The notes under the pieces are model-generated. The model was given only the letters and a program-made list of their open reading frames with translations. It had not been told where the DNA came from and made no database searches. The position numbers and the translations under genes are program-made. Positions 7,605 through 15,155 of a DNA stretch of 26,706 bases are shown piece after piece. Source of the stretch: Polyangiaceae bacterium (GTDB lineage Bacteria; Myxococcota; Polyangia; Polyangiales; Polyangiaceae); the NCBI GenBank assembly GCA_025936205.1, contig JAICTU010000052.1:1-26706 (forward strand), in the 5' to 3' direction. The number at the start of each line of letters is the position of its first letter. Position 1 is the first letter of the stretch.

Positions 7605-8072
7605 ATGCAAGCACGAATGAAGAGCCCTGCCCTCACCCTGCCCGGCGCCTACGATGCGATGATGGCGCTCGTCAAAAGCGTGGAGGCCGGCGATGTGCCG
7701 CGCTCGACCCTGGAACTGATGAACCTGCGCGCCTCCCAGATCAATGGCTGCGCCGTGTGCCTGGACATGCACTCCCGCGCGCTGAAGAAGATGGGTGAGC
7801 CGGACGAGCGCATCTTCGCCGTCGCCGCCTGGCGCGAAGCCCCCTACTACTCGGACGCCGAACGCGCGGCGCTGGCCCTGACCGAAGCCACCACCCGCAT
7901 CGCCGATCGCGGCGACCCGGTGCCCGACGAGATCTGGAACGAGGCCGCCAAGCACTACTCCGAGAAGGCGCTCTCCTCGCTGGTGCTATCGATCGCCGTG
8001 ATCAACGTCTGGAACCGCCTGAACGCGGCCACGCGGCAGATCAGCGGCGCGTGGACGGCCCAGTACGTCTGA
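7605..8072 (+). CDS. Carboxymuconolactone decarboxylase-family (AhpD-like) protein
   Basis: A 155-aa all-helical CMD/AhpD-fold protein. The peroxidase-type active-site pattern is complete: E37, then C49-A-V-C52, then H56 (NGCAVCLDMH), with the exact AhpD spacing of eleven residues between Glu and the first Cys. A redox or alkylhydroperoxidase role is more likely than true decarboxylation. The ATG at 7605 has GGAGAAC six bases upstream. It has its own ECF42-type promoter, so it probably belongs to the same regulon as the YCII-sigma operon. A strong hairpin follows the stop. Confidence 0.88.
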   Translation: MQARMKSPALTLPGAYDAMMALVKSVEAGDVPRSTLELMNLRASQINGCAVCLDMHSRALKKMGEPDERIFAVAAWREAPYYSDAERAALALTEATTRIADRGDPVPDEIWNEAAKHYSEKALSSLVLSIAVINVWNRLNAATRQISGAWTAQYV

Positions 8073-8087
8073 GCGCGCAGCGCGTGC

Positions 8088-8117
8088 CGGGGGCGAAGCA
8101 CCAACGCTCCGCCCCCG
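8088..8117. terminator. Hairpin after the decarboxylase gene, likely bidirectional terminator
   Basis: CGGGGGCG (8088-8095) pairs with CGCCCCCG (8110-8117) around a 14-nt loop; the stem extends further with one mismatch. It lies between the convergent decarboxylase and DUF4423 regulator genes. No T-run follows. Confidence 0.6.
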
Positions 8118-8135
8118 CCCGGCGGAGTGAATCAG

Positions 8136-8177
8136 GGCTCGGCACCACAAGGCGCCGCGCGTCTCCAGAATATGCCC
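8136..8177 (-). repeat. 42-bp dispersed repeat, copy R5
   Basis: On the minus strand it starts GGGCATATTCTGG and ends CGAGCC, with length 42 like the other copies. Its inner part shares GACGCGCGGCGCC (12 of 13 bases) with R4. It occupies the convergent gap between the decarboxylase and the DUF4423 regulator. Confidence 0.6.
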
Positions 8178-8223
8178 ACCTCACGTCAATCCGACTCTCC
8201 CGCGCCTTCCCCCGTGAAAGCCA

Positions 8224-9288
8224 TCAGCCGAGCGGCATCAGCTGCAGGTTGAGAAGCGCCACGCGCTCCACCGGGTGCGATTCCGCCACGACCTTGCGCG
8301 CCTCCTGATAGTACGCCTTCTGCAGCTCTCGCAACCGCTGGTAGCCTGCTTCCGAGACACCGAATACGCCATGCGAAAAGAGGCCTCCTTCGCCGCGCGC
8401 CTTCAGCCGGTCCAGTGCGACTTTCGCCCAGAACATGCGCAGCTCGTGCGCGCCTTGTGGATCGCGCCGCGTGTCGACCACTGTCGACGGTGCGGGCTCG
8501 TAGCGCTGCTCGACGCGCCGGATCTGATCGGTGGCGAGCAGTAACTCGACCGCGCGTGCTTCCTCGCTATCCGAGATGCCGAGCCGGCGCGCGATCCAGC
8601 CGATCTCGTGACGCTCGAGCGCGAGATAGTCCGACAGCTCGAGCGCGCGCAACACCGCTTGCGACCACGGCTCCCGGTACATCGCGGAGCGTGCCAGCTC
8701 CAGCTTCTGCCATGCTGCGCACACCGACGGCAGCTGCGCCGGATCGACGAGCCCGGCGAGCAGATCGAGCAAGCGCAGCGACGTCGCCTCGACCAGGCGC
8801 AAGAAGTCGGGCAGGCGAGGTTGCGTCGTCCCCTTGAACCAGCGCGCGACCGCGAAGCGACTGTGGCCGACTGCGGCCGCAATCTGTTGCACGGTGGCAC
8901 GACCGCGTAGGTCGCTGAGAAACTGTGCCACCCCGCTCGCTGTGGCTGGATCGAGGCGGCCCACGCCCGGCGGCTTGCGATAGAGCGAGCGGATCGCAGC
9001 CTGCACGTCCACGCCGATCCGCTGCGCCGCCCACAGTGCCTTGGCGGCGGTCGGAAACGCCCGCCCCGTCTCCCAACTGTACACGATGTTGCTCCGGTAA
9101 CCGAGCCGCCGCGCGAAGGCTGTCTGCGAGCGTTCGCCCCTCAGCGCGCGCAACAGCTCCGAAGCGAGCCGCTCGTAGTCGTGCGTGGCCGGCGCAGAGC
9201 CGCTCTCGGTACTCGTGGGCCTGGATACATGAACGACGCGCGACGCTGCACGGGTGCGCCGCCGCGGTGCTGGGCTGGAAACCTTCAT
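8224..9288 (-). CDS. Tandem-HTH transcription regulator with DUF4423 (TIGR02147-like)
   Basis: A 354-aa regulator. Residues 38-103 form an XRE-type helix-turn-helix (SQTAFARRLGYRSNIVYSWE). Residues 112-180 form a second HTH-like unit (ATVQQIAAAVGHSRFAVARW). Residues about 190-354 match DUF4423, ending in the family hallmark ERVALLNLQLMPL. Genes of this type often lie beside surface-protein or lipoprotein genes in Fibrobacter, Bdellovibrio and myxobacteria. The neighbour here is a divergent lipoprotein gene at 9421, which is the obvious candidate target. The ATG at 9288 begins just inside an AT-rich intergenic patch; readings further upstream run through that patch and are unlikely to be coding. 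The ligand or signal is unknown. Confidence 0.8.
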   Translation of the reverse strand: MKVSSPAPRRRTRAASRVVHVSRPTSTESGSAPATHDYERLASELLRALRGERSQTAFARRLGYRSNIVYSWETGRAFPTAAKALWAAQRIGVDVQAAIRSLYRKPPGVGRLDPATASGVAQFLSDLRGRATVQQIAAAVGHSRFAVARWFKGTTQPRLPDFLRLVEATSLRLLDLLAGLVDPAQLPSVCAAWQKLELARSAMYREPWSQAVLRALELSDYLALERHEIGWIARRLGISDSEEARAVELLLATDQIRRVEQRYEPAPSTVVDTRRDPQGAHELRMFWAKVALDRLKARGEGGLFSHGVFGVSEAGYQRLRELQKAYYQEARKVVAESHPVERVALLNLQLMPLG

Positions 9289-9420
9289 GGTAACTCGCGT
9301 AATTCGCCGGCAAATATAAATGATCTGCACATGTTGGTGCAAAAAGAACGAGTAAATGTGCGCTCTGTACCTTGAGTCGGGCGCGAGCGCGCTGCATCCT
9401 TTCAGCAGGGAGAGTCGATC
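9289..9420. promoter_or_regulatory. Divergent, AT-rich promoter region with inverted motifs
   Basis: This 132-bp gap is strikingly AT-rich at about 9310-9358 compared with its surroundings. It holds TGCACAT (9326-9332) and its inverse ATGTGC (9356-9361), plus TGCA at 9338. These are candidate operator halves for the DUF4423 regulator, controlling itself and the lipoprotein gene. A purine-rich ribosome binding site (AGGGAGAG, 9408-9415) serves the gene at 9421. Confidence 0.45.
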
Positions 9421-10791
9421 ATGGCGCGCGTAGACATCCTGCCTGCCTTGCTGTTGTTCGTCGCCAGCTGCGCGGGCGGCCAGAGCGGCGACGACGGAGA
9501 TGTGCCGCAGCAGCCCTGCGCGACGATAGAGGCGGACCTGAGATCGGATGACGCGACGATGTTTGGCGCGAGCGGGGAGGAGCTCGTGGCGCGAGTCGCG
9601 CCGGATGAGTTGAGCCCGTTCTTCTGGGTGCCGTACGACGCGATCGACGTCGGTGCATTCATGCCGCGTGATGGGCAGACGAGCCTGACGCTCCACATCT
9701 CAGCACGAGCCGGGGAGAGCGTGCATCAGGTCCTCTCTGCGCCGTTGCCGCGCTATGCGTCCTCCGATGGCTGTACGCCGACCACGGTGACAGTTCCGGT
9801 GCATGCCGAGCTCTCGACGACCGACGGCAAACTCGCTGCGAGCTTCGACGCGCCGCTCGAGTTCCGTGCTGGTGCCGTAGCATCCCTGTACAGCGAGCTG
9901 GGTGCTGAATCTCTCTCCGCTGGCGTCACCTTCGAGCCCCTTGGCGAAGACGCTTCCAACGGGAAGCTCCTCGGTTTCGTGGTGGGCATCCAGCTGTGGC
10001 CCGGCGGCAGCCAGGGCAGAATCTCACCAAGGTTCTCGAGGCGCGGCCCGGGACCCCTGCCGGACGCGGCCGCACCGGGAAGCGACCCGGGCGCCATTCC
10101 GATCCCGGCGGTACCTGCTCACTGGAGCTCCATCGCCGTCTGGCCAAGGCGCGAGGCCTGCGCCGGCGATGATCGCGCCTATGCCGCCACCGATCGCATC
10201 GTCGGTTCGTCCGTCGCCGATGCCGTGGCTGCCTTCAATGCTCGCGCCGAACGCACGCTCGAAGCGAGCGACGGCTCCGCTCGGGTGCGCTTCACACTGG
10301 ACGCCCCGAGCGGCCTCATCTGCGCTTCGGTGGCGGATTCGCGCCTGAGGTTCCGTGTTCCCGGCCAGCTCGATGCGGTCGCCTCGAACGGGAGCTACCA
10401 GCTCAGCCACCTCGCGAGCCGCAACAACTACTATCTCACCGCCGGCGCGAACCTCGACGGGACTACTTTCGATCTCTTGCGCTGGACCGGCGTCGGCGTC
10501 GACCAAGCGCGTACTGATTTCATCGTCGCCACGGGTCTCGGTGCGGACTTTCCTGCCGAGTACGAACGGTTCTGGTGGACGTGGTACGGCAGCGACGCGC
10601 GCGAGACGGCGACGGGGGCGTGGAGTTCGCGGGGCGAGCTGGCCGTCAACGGCTTGTCCCCGGAGCAAGTCGAACAGTGGGCGAGCCAGGTCGCGAACGA
10701 TGACCCCCGCTCAGGCGCGCTCGGCGCCGGCGACGGGAGCGTCACGCTGATTGTGGGCGACCCTCTGTTGAGCGCTGACATCGTCGAATGA
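9421..10791 (+). CDS. Lipoprotein of unknown function
   Basis: A 456-aa lipoprotein. MARVDILPALLLFVASC is a clear type II signal with lipobox VASC (C17), followed by GGQSGDDGD, an acidic linker that fits export to the outer membrane. No catalytic motif or known domain was recognised. The protein alternates beta-rich stretches with Ser/Asp/Gly loops and has an aromatic cluster FWWTWYGSD at about residue 380, suggesting an extracellular beta-sandwich. The ATG has AGGGAGAG nearby. Divergence from the DUF4423 regulator suggests that protein controls it. Confidence 0.7.
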   Translation: MARVDILPALLLFVASCAGGQSGDDGDVPQQPCATIEADLRSDDATMFGASGEELVARVAPDELSPFFWVPYDAIDVGAFMPRDGQTSLTLHISARAGESVHQVLSAPLPRYASSDGCTPTTVTVPVHAELSTTDGKLAASFDAPLEFRAGAVASLYSELGAESLSAGVTFEPLGEDASNGKLLGFVVGIQLWPGGSQGRISPRFSRRGPGPLPDAAAPGSDPGAIPIPAVPAHWSSIAVWPRREACAGDDRAYAATDRIVGSSVADAVAAFNARAERTLEASDGSARVRFTLDAPSGLICASVADSRLRFRVPGQLDAVASNGSYQLSHLASRNNYYLTAGANLDGTTFDLLRWTGVGVDQARTDFIVATGLGADFPAEYERFWWTWYGSDARETATGAWSSRGELAVNGLSPEQVEQWASQVANDDPRSGALGAGDGSVTLIVGDPLLSADIVE

Positions 10792-10852
10792 ACGCTGTCA
10801 GCCCGCGAGTGTCAAAGGTGCCCCACCGAAGCAAGACAGCAGAGAGGTCTTC

Positions 10853-11278
10853 ATGAATGGAACGCATGCGACTGCGCTCGTTTGCCTGATGGTGGTGTCC
10901 GGCCTACCTTCCTGCGGCGGAACTGAGGACGTGGCGCAAGAGTGTCGGCCCCCGGTTGACCTCTTTGCGATTCGCCTTGGGTGTCGCTCGAGCAAGCAAC
11001 CTCTAGTGAAAACGACCGGGCCTTGCGCTCACAACATAGACGAGCCGAAAGGATACGTTTACCTGCGAGCCAGTGACGCGGGCATGTGCCACGTCGAATT
11101 GATCTTTGTGAGCGGCGAAACATCGTCCATTGACGTGAACATCGTGTCTCAGTCGGTGGTCGGATCCGACCCGGAGTGTGGTCCGGATTTGTTGGCAGTC
11201 ACTGATACCGGCGCTGTCTGCGTTCCATCCGCCTGCACCTTTCCGCTTCTGGATCAAACGTGCGACGGCGCGCAATGA
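10853..11278 (+). CDS. Small cysteine-rich lipoprotein of unknown function
   Basis: A 141-aa predicted lipoprotein. The signal MNGTHATALVCLMVVSGLPSC ends in lipobox LPSC (C21). The mature part has nine further cysteines spaced through the chain, which points to a disulfide-bonded extracytoplasmic domain. GAGAGGT lies seven bases before the ATG. It follows the larger lipoprotein by 61 bp in the same direction and could be co-transcribed. No family was recognised. Confidence 0.65.
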   Translation: MNGTHATALVCLMVVSGLPSCGGTEDVAQECRPPVDLFAIRLGCRSSKQPLVKTTGPCAHNIDEPKGYVYLRASDAGMCHVELIFVSGETSSIDVNIVSQSVVGSDPECGPDLLAVTDTGAVCVPSACTFPLLDQTCDGAQ

Positions 11279-11288
11279 ATCGAGCAGC

Positions 11289-11330
11289 GGGCACATTCTA
11301 GCGTCGGGCGTCGCGCTCGGGTGGCGAGCC
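11289..11330 (+). repeat. 42-bp dispersed repeat, copy R1
   Basis: GGGCACATTCTAGCG at the start, GGGTGGCGAGCC at the end. A 47-bp ungapped alignment with copy R2 (from four bases upstream) has 39 identities. The repeat fills nearly all of the 57-bp gap between two convergent genes. Confidence 0.7.
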
Positions 11331-11335
11331 CCGGA

Positions 11336-12475
11336 TCAGCGGCGCACTTGCTCGTAGATGCTGCGTCGAAAGTCGAGCGTGAAGGCGAGACCTCCCGGAT
11401 CGGTGCGGTGGAAGGTGAAGTCGACGTCGAAGCCGTCGACGTAGAAGTGCTCGGGCGTCGCGGCGAGAAACTCGAACGGCCACTGCTGGCCGTCTTCGCT
11501 GATGGTCAGCTTGCCGTGTTCCACCTGCACGATCAGATCCGGAAGCTCCGGCGCGCTCGGGTCGAAGTAGGCGCCCTCGTAGCGCTTCAGAAAGCGCGGG
11601 CTCAGGTGCAGGTTCGGACGCTGAAAGGCGTGGATCAGACCGCGGGTGTAGGCGAAGGGCTCGTTGCCCGTGTGCCCGACACCGGGAATCACGTCGAGAT
11701 CGAGGTAGCGGGCGTTCGTGGCAGCATCGAGGTCGGCGACGAAGTCCTTCACCACATCCGTGTTGTCGTATTGCGAGCCCACGGTGAAATACGCATGCTC
11801 GTCGCGCAGGAAATCGGGCGGGAGCTCCTGCAGCCGCGGGGTGAAGTACTCCTGCGCCAGGTCGAACGCTCCCGAGGAGGCGATGTACCCCTGAAACAGA
11901 TCGGGGCGCTCCACGAGCGCGTAGCCCACGAACAACCCGCCGAGAGAGCCGCCGGTGATCACGCGCTCGCGGCTCGCGCGGTAGTGCGACTCGATGAAGG
12001 GGAAGACCTCATTCTCCAGTACCTTCATGAACTTCGCGCCGCCGCCCGAGCCCGGTAACAAGGGCGTTGCAACGGGGGTGAAGTCCCGATTGCGCTGCGC
12101 CGCGGGCTGGTCACCGCCTCCCGCCCAGGTGATCGCGACCACGATCGGGTCCGGAATCAAGCCATCGAAGGCGAGCTTGCCGACGATGTCGCTCAGCAGG
12201 TTGAAGTTCCACTGGCCATCGAGCGCGTAGATCACCGGACGCAGCCCGTCGTCGTTGCCGTAGTCCTCGGGGATCGATACCCGCAGCTCATACACCTGGT
12301 CGACAATTTGCGAGGGCAGCAGATGGACGGTGCTGCGCGGCACGACGAAGGGCCCCCCGTCGCTGCCCGGCGCAGGCGAGCCCGCGCCCGAGGCGGGCGG
12401 CGTCTGTGCCAGCGACCCATGGCTGGCCAAGGCCAGTACGCAGACCAAGCTCGAAATGACAGTGGCGTTTTTCAT
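11336..12475 (-). CDS. Secreted alpha/beta-hydrolase, esterase D / BesA-like
   Basis: A 379-aa exported hydrolase. A signal peptide (MKNATVISSLVCVLALASHG, cleavage near SLA-QT, residue 23) is followed by a putative-esterase domain (PF00756 type). The nucleophile elbow is GGSLGG with S177, the His is H268 in PGVGHTG, and YALDGQWN at about 83-90 is the usual early motif. Residues about 290-379 form a small beta-rich add-on (FLKRYEGAYFDPSAPELPD) like the lipocalin-type tail seen on some serine hydrolases. Relatives hydrolyse siderophore, carbohydrate or S-formylglutathione esters; the substrate here is unknown. GGGGAGAAG stands just upstream of the ATG. It is divergent from the response-regulator gene at 12687. 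Confidence 0.85.
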   Translation of the reverse strand: MKNATVISSLVCVLALASHGSLAQTPPASGAGSPAPGSDGGPFVVPRSTVHLLPSQIVDQVYELRVSIPEDYGNDDGLRPVIYALDGQWNFNLLSDIVGKLAFDGLIPDPIVVAITWAGGGDQPAAQRNRDFTPVATPLLPGSGGGAKFMKVLENEVFPFIESHYRASRERVITGGSLGGLFVGYALVERPDLFQGYIASSGAFDLAQEYFTPRLQELPPDFLRDEHAYFTVGSQYDNTDVVKDFVADLDAATNARYLDLDVIPGVGHTGNEPFAYTRGLIHAFQRPNLHLSPRFLKRYEGAYFDPSAPELPDLIVQVEHGKLTISEDGQQWPFEFLAATPEHFYVDGFDVDFTFHRTDPGGLAFTLDFRRSIYEQVRR

Positions 12476-12686
12476 GTGTCTTCTCCCCGGCGACTGCGAG
12501 CGCACCCGCACCCCCGAGCTGAGAGTGCCGGTCTCGCTGTCTCGCTCCCCCAAAATCGTCACGCACTGAAAAAAAGGAACGCCCCGTTTCAGGGGGGAAC
12601 GCTGTGCGTGCCATGTCCACCACCCGGCGGCTCAAGCCCGAGAGGTCGCTGCCGTTGATGGACGAACAGGGGGAAACAACGCTTCG

Positions 12687-13739
12687 ATGGCAGTCAGCTC
12701 GTCTCGCTCGGGAACGGATCCGCTCTGGAACGAGAGCTCGGCACGCGCCGAGACCCCGCGGATCCTGTGCGTGGACGACGACCCCAACCTGCTCAACGGG
12801 CTGTGCCGGGTGCTCGGCTTCGACTTCACGGTCGTGACCGAGAACAATCCGCTCGCGGCGCTGGATCGCCTGGAGCGCGACCCGGACTTCCAGGTCGTGC
12901 TGAGCGATCTCAAGATGCCGCAGATCGATGGCACGCTGTTTCTCGCCCGCACCCAGCGCATGATCCCGGCGGCGACGCGGCTCCTGCTCACGGGAGAAGC
13001 CGACCTTCCCTCGGCCATCGCCGCGATCAACCAGGCGGGGGTGTTTCGCTTCCTCAGCAAGCCCTGCGCCGGCGCTCAGCTGGTCGATGCCGTTCGAGCC
13101 GCAGTGGATCAACACCGCGTGATCGTGGCTGCCAGCGCGGCATGTCCACTGCCACCCGGTACCTTCACGTCGATGGAACGCTCGCCGTCGAGGGCTCGCG
13201 TCGCTCAGAGCTCGGACGGGCTTCGTACGCCGCTGCTGGCGCCGGCCAGTGCACCCATTCTCGCTGCCGCCGGCGCCGCCAGTCAGACCCGACGGGCGTG
13301 CCCACGACCCGGCAGCCTGCTTGCGCTGCTCGCGGAGGTCGCCGGTCAAGCGCTCGAGGAGGGTCGAATCAAGGATGCCGAGCGCGTGCTCGCGGGTCCG
13401 CTGGAGACCTTGCTGAAGAACGCCCGCGCCGGCCGCTCCACGAATGACGACGACTGCGACGCCGCCGCCGTACTTGCCGCGCGGCTGGCTGCCCTGTCTC
13501 GCGACGGCAGCTGGCTCGACTACCCGTTCGTGCTCTTCACGGCGCTGCGCCGGCTGCTACCGTCGCGAGCGATCGATGAAATCCAGGGCGCGAGCCACCA
13601 CGTACGCCGAGCCAATCCGGCAGCCTTGCAGCTCTATCTGAGCGCGCTGGAGATTCACAGCCGCGGCTTCGGGCCGGCGGAGCGCTGCTTGCTGAAGCGC
13701 ATTCAGCAGTGCCGCGCACTGCTCGCCGCGGGCAGCTGA
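12687..13739 (+). CDS. Response regulator with unassigned C-terminal domain
   Basis: A 350-aa protein. Residues 25-142 are a complete receiver: acidic pocket D30-D31, phosphoacceptor D74 (VVLSDLKMP), T102 (LLLTGEAD) and K125 (FLSKPC), closest in style to RpfG-type receivers. A Ser/Ala/Pro-rich linker (about 145-205) leads to a helical C-terminal region (about 210-350). That region contains LLALLAEVAGQALEEGR, KDAERVLAGPLETLL, then WLDYPFVLFTALRRLLP and PAERCLLKRIQQCRALL. I do not recognise a DNA-binding, HD-GYP or GGDEF motif, so the output is probably protein interaction. No histidine kinase gene is adjacent. Confidence 0.82.
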   Translation: MAVSSSRSGTDPLWNESSARAETPRILCVDDDPNLLNGLCRVLGFDFTVVTENNPLAALDRLERDPDFQVVLSDLKMPQIDGTLFLARTQRMIPAATRLLLTGEADLPSAIAAINQAGVFRFLSKPCAGAQLVDAVRAAVDQHRVIVAASAACPLPPGTFTSMERSPSRARVAQSSDGLRTPLLAPASAPILAAAGAASQTRRACPRPGSLLALLAEVAGQALEEGRIKDAERVLAGPLETLLKNARAGRSTNDDDCDAAAVLAARLAALSRDGSWLDYPFVLFTALRRLLPSRAIDEIQGASHHVRRANPAALQLYLSALEIHSRGFGPAERCLLKRIQQCRALLAAGS

Positions 13740-13754
13740 GCGCGCACAGCCGGA

Positions 13755-14010
13755 TCAAAGCGGCTCGCCGCGGGCGTTCACCTTCAGCACTTCGAAGCCG
13801 AGGCCATCGAGCGTGGCCGCCACCTGGGCTGCATCACCGGCCACGATGATGTCAGAGCGCTGGCAGTGGTGCTCGGCGGCCTGATTGGGATCCGCTGCGC
13901 CTGGAGCCGCTTGACGGGATCGATGTCAATCGAGCTGGGCCCGCAGCTTCTTCGTCGCGACGAACGCGAACGCTTCGCGGATCTCCGGCGCCAGCATACG
14001 CCGAGGAGAC
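13755..14010 (-). pseudogene. Remnant of a peptidase M16-like C-terminus
   Basis: Reading from about 13880 down to the stop at 13755-13757 gives RSDIIVAGDAAQVAATLDGL, then GFEVLKVNARGEPL. This resembles the last strand and tail of M16 (pitrilysin-type) peptidases, with their typical VVxGD segment. Further upstream in other frames are IDPVKRLQAQ and LAPEIREAFAFVATKKLRAQ, which look like coding sequence but are separated by frameshifts and a stop. The zinc-binding half of the gene is absent. The family call rests on a short tail and is uncertain; the decayed state is clearer. Confidence 0.4.
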
Positions 14011-14021
14011 GCCCGTGCAGT

Positions 14022-14063
14022 GGGCACATTCTGGGGCCGAGCGGAGCGCTGGGGTGGCGAGCC
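14022..14063 (+). repeat. 42-bp dispersed repeat, copy R2
   Basis: GGGCACATTCTGGGG at the start, GGGTGGCGAGCC at the end. It lies next to the decayed M16-like remnant, 64 bp before the permease start. Confidence 0.7.
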
Positions 14064-14127
14064 ACAAATCTGCTGGGCGGAATCTGCTTGGCGGAAGGTA
14101 GCGCAGCCGCTATGGCCGCGCGCGCAC

Positions 14128-15030
14128 ATGGCCTCTTCGTCTGTCGAGCTGCGCCCGGCGCGCGCCCTTTCGGGCTACCTCGGCGTCGCTGCCGCCGCGG
14201 CCGGCTGGGGCAGCTGGGGGCTGATCTTGCGCCTGGCGCAGCGCGCGCAGCCGGTGGCGGCGCAGCTCACGACGCTGCTCGTGATGTCGACCATGTTCGT
14301 GGTCGTGTTTCCCCTCGCCTGGCGCGCCACGCGCCGGCGCACGACGGGCCGTCCGCTGCGCGAGTGGGCGCTGCTCGGCGTCTTCGGAGTGACCGATGCG
14401 CTGAACGCCCTGCTGTTCTTTGCGGCGCTGCAGACGACGAGCGTCTCCGTGGCGGTGCTCACCCACTATGCCGCGCCGCTGTTCGTGGCCGTGAGCGCGC
14501 CGCTCGTGCTCGGTGAGCGGCGCCATCCGCAGACGTTGCCCGCCGTGCTGATCGGCTTTGCGGGGTTGTTGCTCCTGCTCGCGCCGTGGAATGTGCAGAG
14601 CTCCGATGCAACAGTGCTGCGCGGCGCCGCGCTCGGGCTGGGCAGCGCGCTCTTCTACGCAGCGAATGTGCTGCTCAACAAGCGGCTGTCGGCGAGCTTC
14701 GCGGCGCCCGAGATCCTGTCGTATCACATGCCGCCGGCGCTGCTCCTGGTCGCGCTGCTCGTGCCCGCGGGAGCCTGGGTGCTGCCGGCGACCGCCCTGC
14801 CCTGGCTATTGCTGGGCGCGATCGGGCCTGGAGCGCTCGGTGGTGTGGTGTTCATGCGCAGCCTGGCGAGCATCCCAGCCGCGCATGCGGCGACGCTCAC
14901 GCTGCTCGAACCAGTGACGGCGCTGCTCCTGGCCGCGCTCGCCTGGGGCGAGCAACTCTCTGCCCTCGGTTGGATCGGAGCGGTCGCGATCCTGGCCACA
15001 GGGGCTTGGGTGGTCAGTGGAGATCGCTAG
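14128..15030 (+). CDS. EamA/DMT-family permease
   Basis: A 300-aa inner-membrane transporter with about ten hydrophobic helices in two EamA repeats, the usual size for drug/metabolite exporters. Typical features include AAAAAGWGSWGLILRLAQ in helix 1, the LTHYAAPLFVAVSAPLVLGE motif that ends the first repeat, and LTLLEPVTALLLAALAWGE in the same place in the second. The substrate cannot be inferred. The ATG at 14128 gives a family-like N-terminus. The frame is open further upstream, but that part would run through repeat R2. Three strong hairpins follow the stop. Confidence 0.85.
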   Translation: MASSSVELRPARALSGYLGVAAAAAGWGSWGLILRLAQRAQPVAAQLTTLLVMSTMFVVVFPLAWRATRRRTTGRPLREWALLGVFGVTDALNALLFFAALQTTSVSVAVLTHYAAPLFVAVSAPLVLGERRHPQTLPAVLIGFAGLLLLLAPWNVQSSDATVLRGAALGLGSALFYAANVLLNKRLSASFAAPEILSYHMPPALLLVALLVPAGAWVLPATALPWLLLGAIGPGALGGVVFMRSLASIPAAHAATLTLLEPVTALLLAALAWGEQLSALGWIGAVAILATGAWVVSGDR

Positions 15031-15058
15031 CGTGTCGATCCCTTCCGTTCGCAGGGGC

Positions 15059-15080
15059 GCCCCCCGGGCGGGGGGCTTTC
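15059..15080 (+). terminator. Likely terminator of the permease gene
   Basis: GCCCCCC (15059-15065) pairs with GGGGGGC (15070-15076) around a GGGC loop, followed by TTTC. It lies 29 bp after the stop codon. Confidence 0.7.
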
Positions 15081-15087
15081 GCGACGT

Positions 15088-15125
15088 CGAGTCGAGGTTT
15101 CCATGGAAACCTCAACTTCGACTCG
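15088..15125. repeat. Palindrome sharing its core with the IS4-family ends
   Basis: A perfect 20-bp palindrome (15094-15113, centre CCATGG) is flanked by CGAGTCGA on the left and TCGACTCG on the right, offset by AACT. Positions 15092-15106 are identical over 15 bp to the left end of the IS element at 459-473. The right half resembles the other end (CCATGGAAAC then CTTCGA). It may be an abutted pair of element ends or a preferred target. Confidence 0.65.
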
Positions 15126-15131
15126 CTGCAA

Positions 15132-15155
15132 CCGCCCCGGGTATGCCCGGGGCGG
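15132..15155. terminator. Strong GC-rich hairpin
   Basis: CCGCCCCGGG (15132-15141) and CCCGGGGCGG (15146-15155) form a perfect 10-bp stem with a TATG loop. With the hairpin at 15059 it would make a robust tandem terminator; there is no T-run. Confidence 0.6.

Larger units (their letters stand above)
13740..14127. other. Gene-poor stretch with decayed coding remnants and one repeat
   Basis: This 388-bp stretch between the response regulator and the permease carries minus-strand remnants (13755-14010) and repeat copy R2. No intact gene or clear promoter was identified. The permease's own promoter must lie in the last 100 bp or so. Confidence 0.5.

Noticed and set aside
6174..7955. Minus-strand 593-codon open frame
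   Set aside because: Shadow of the ECF42 and decarboxylase genes; very high GC keeps several frames open.
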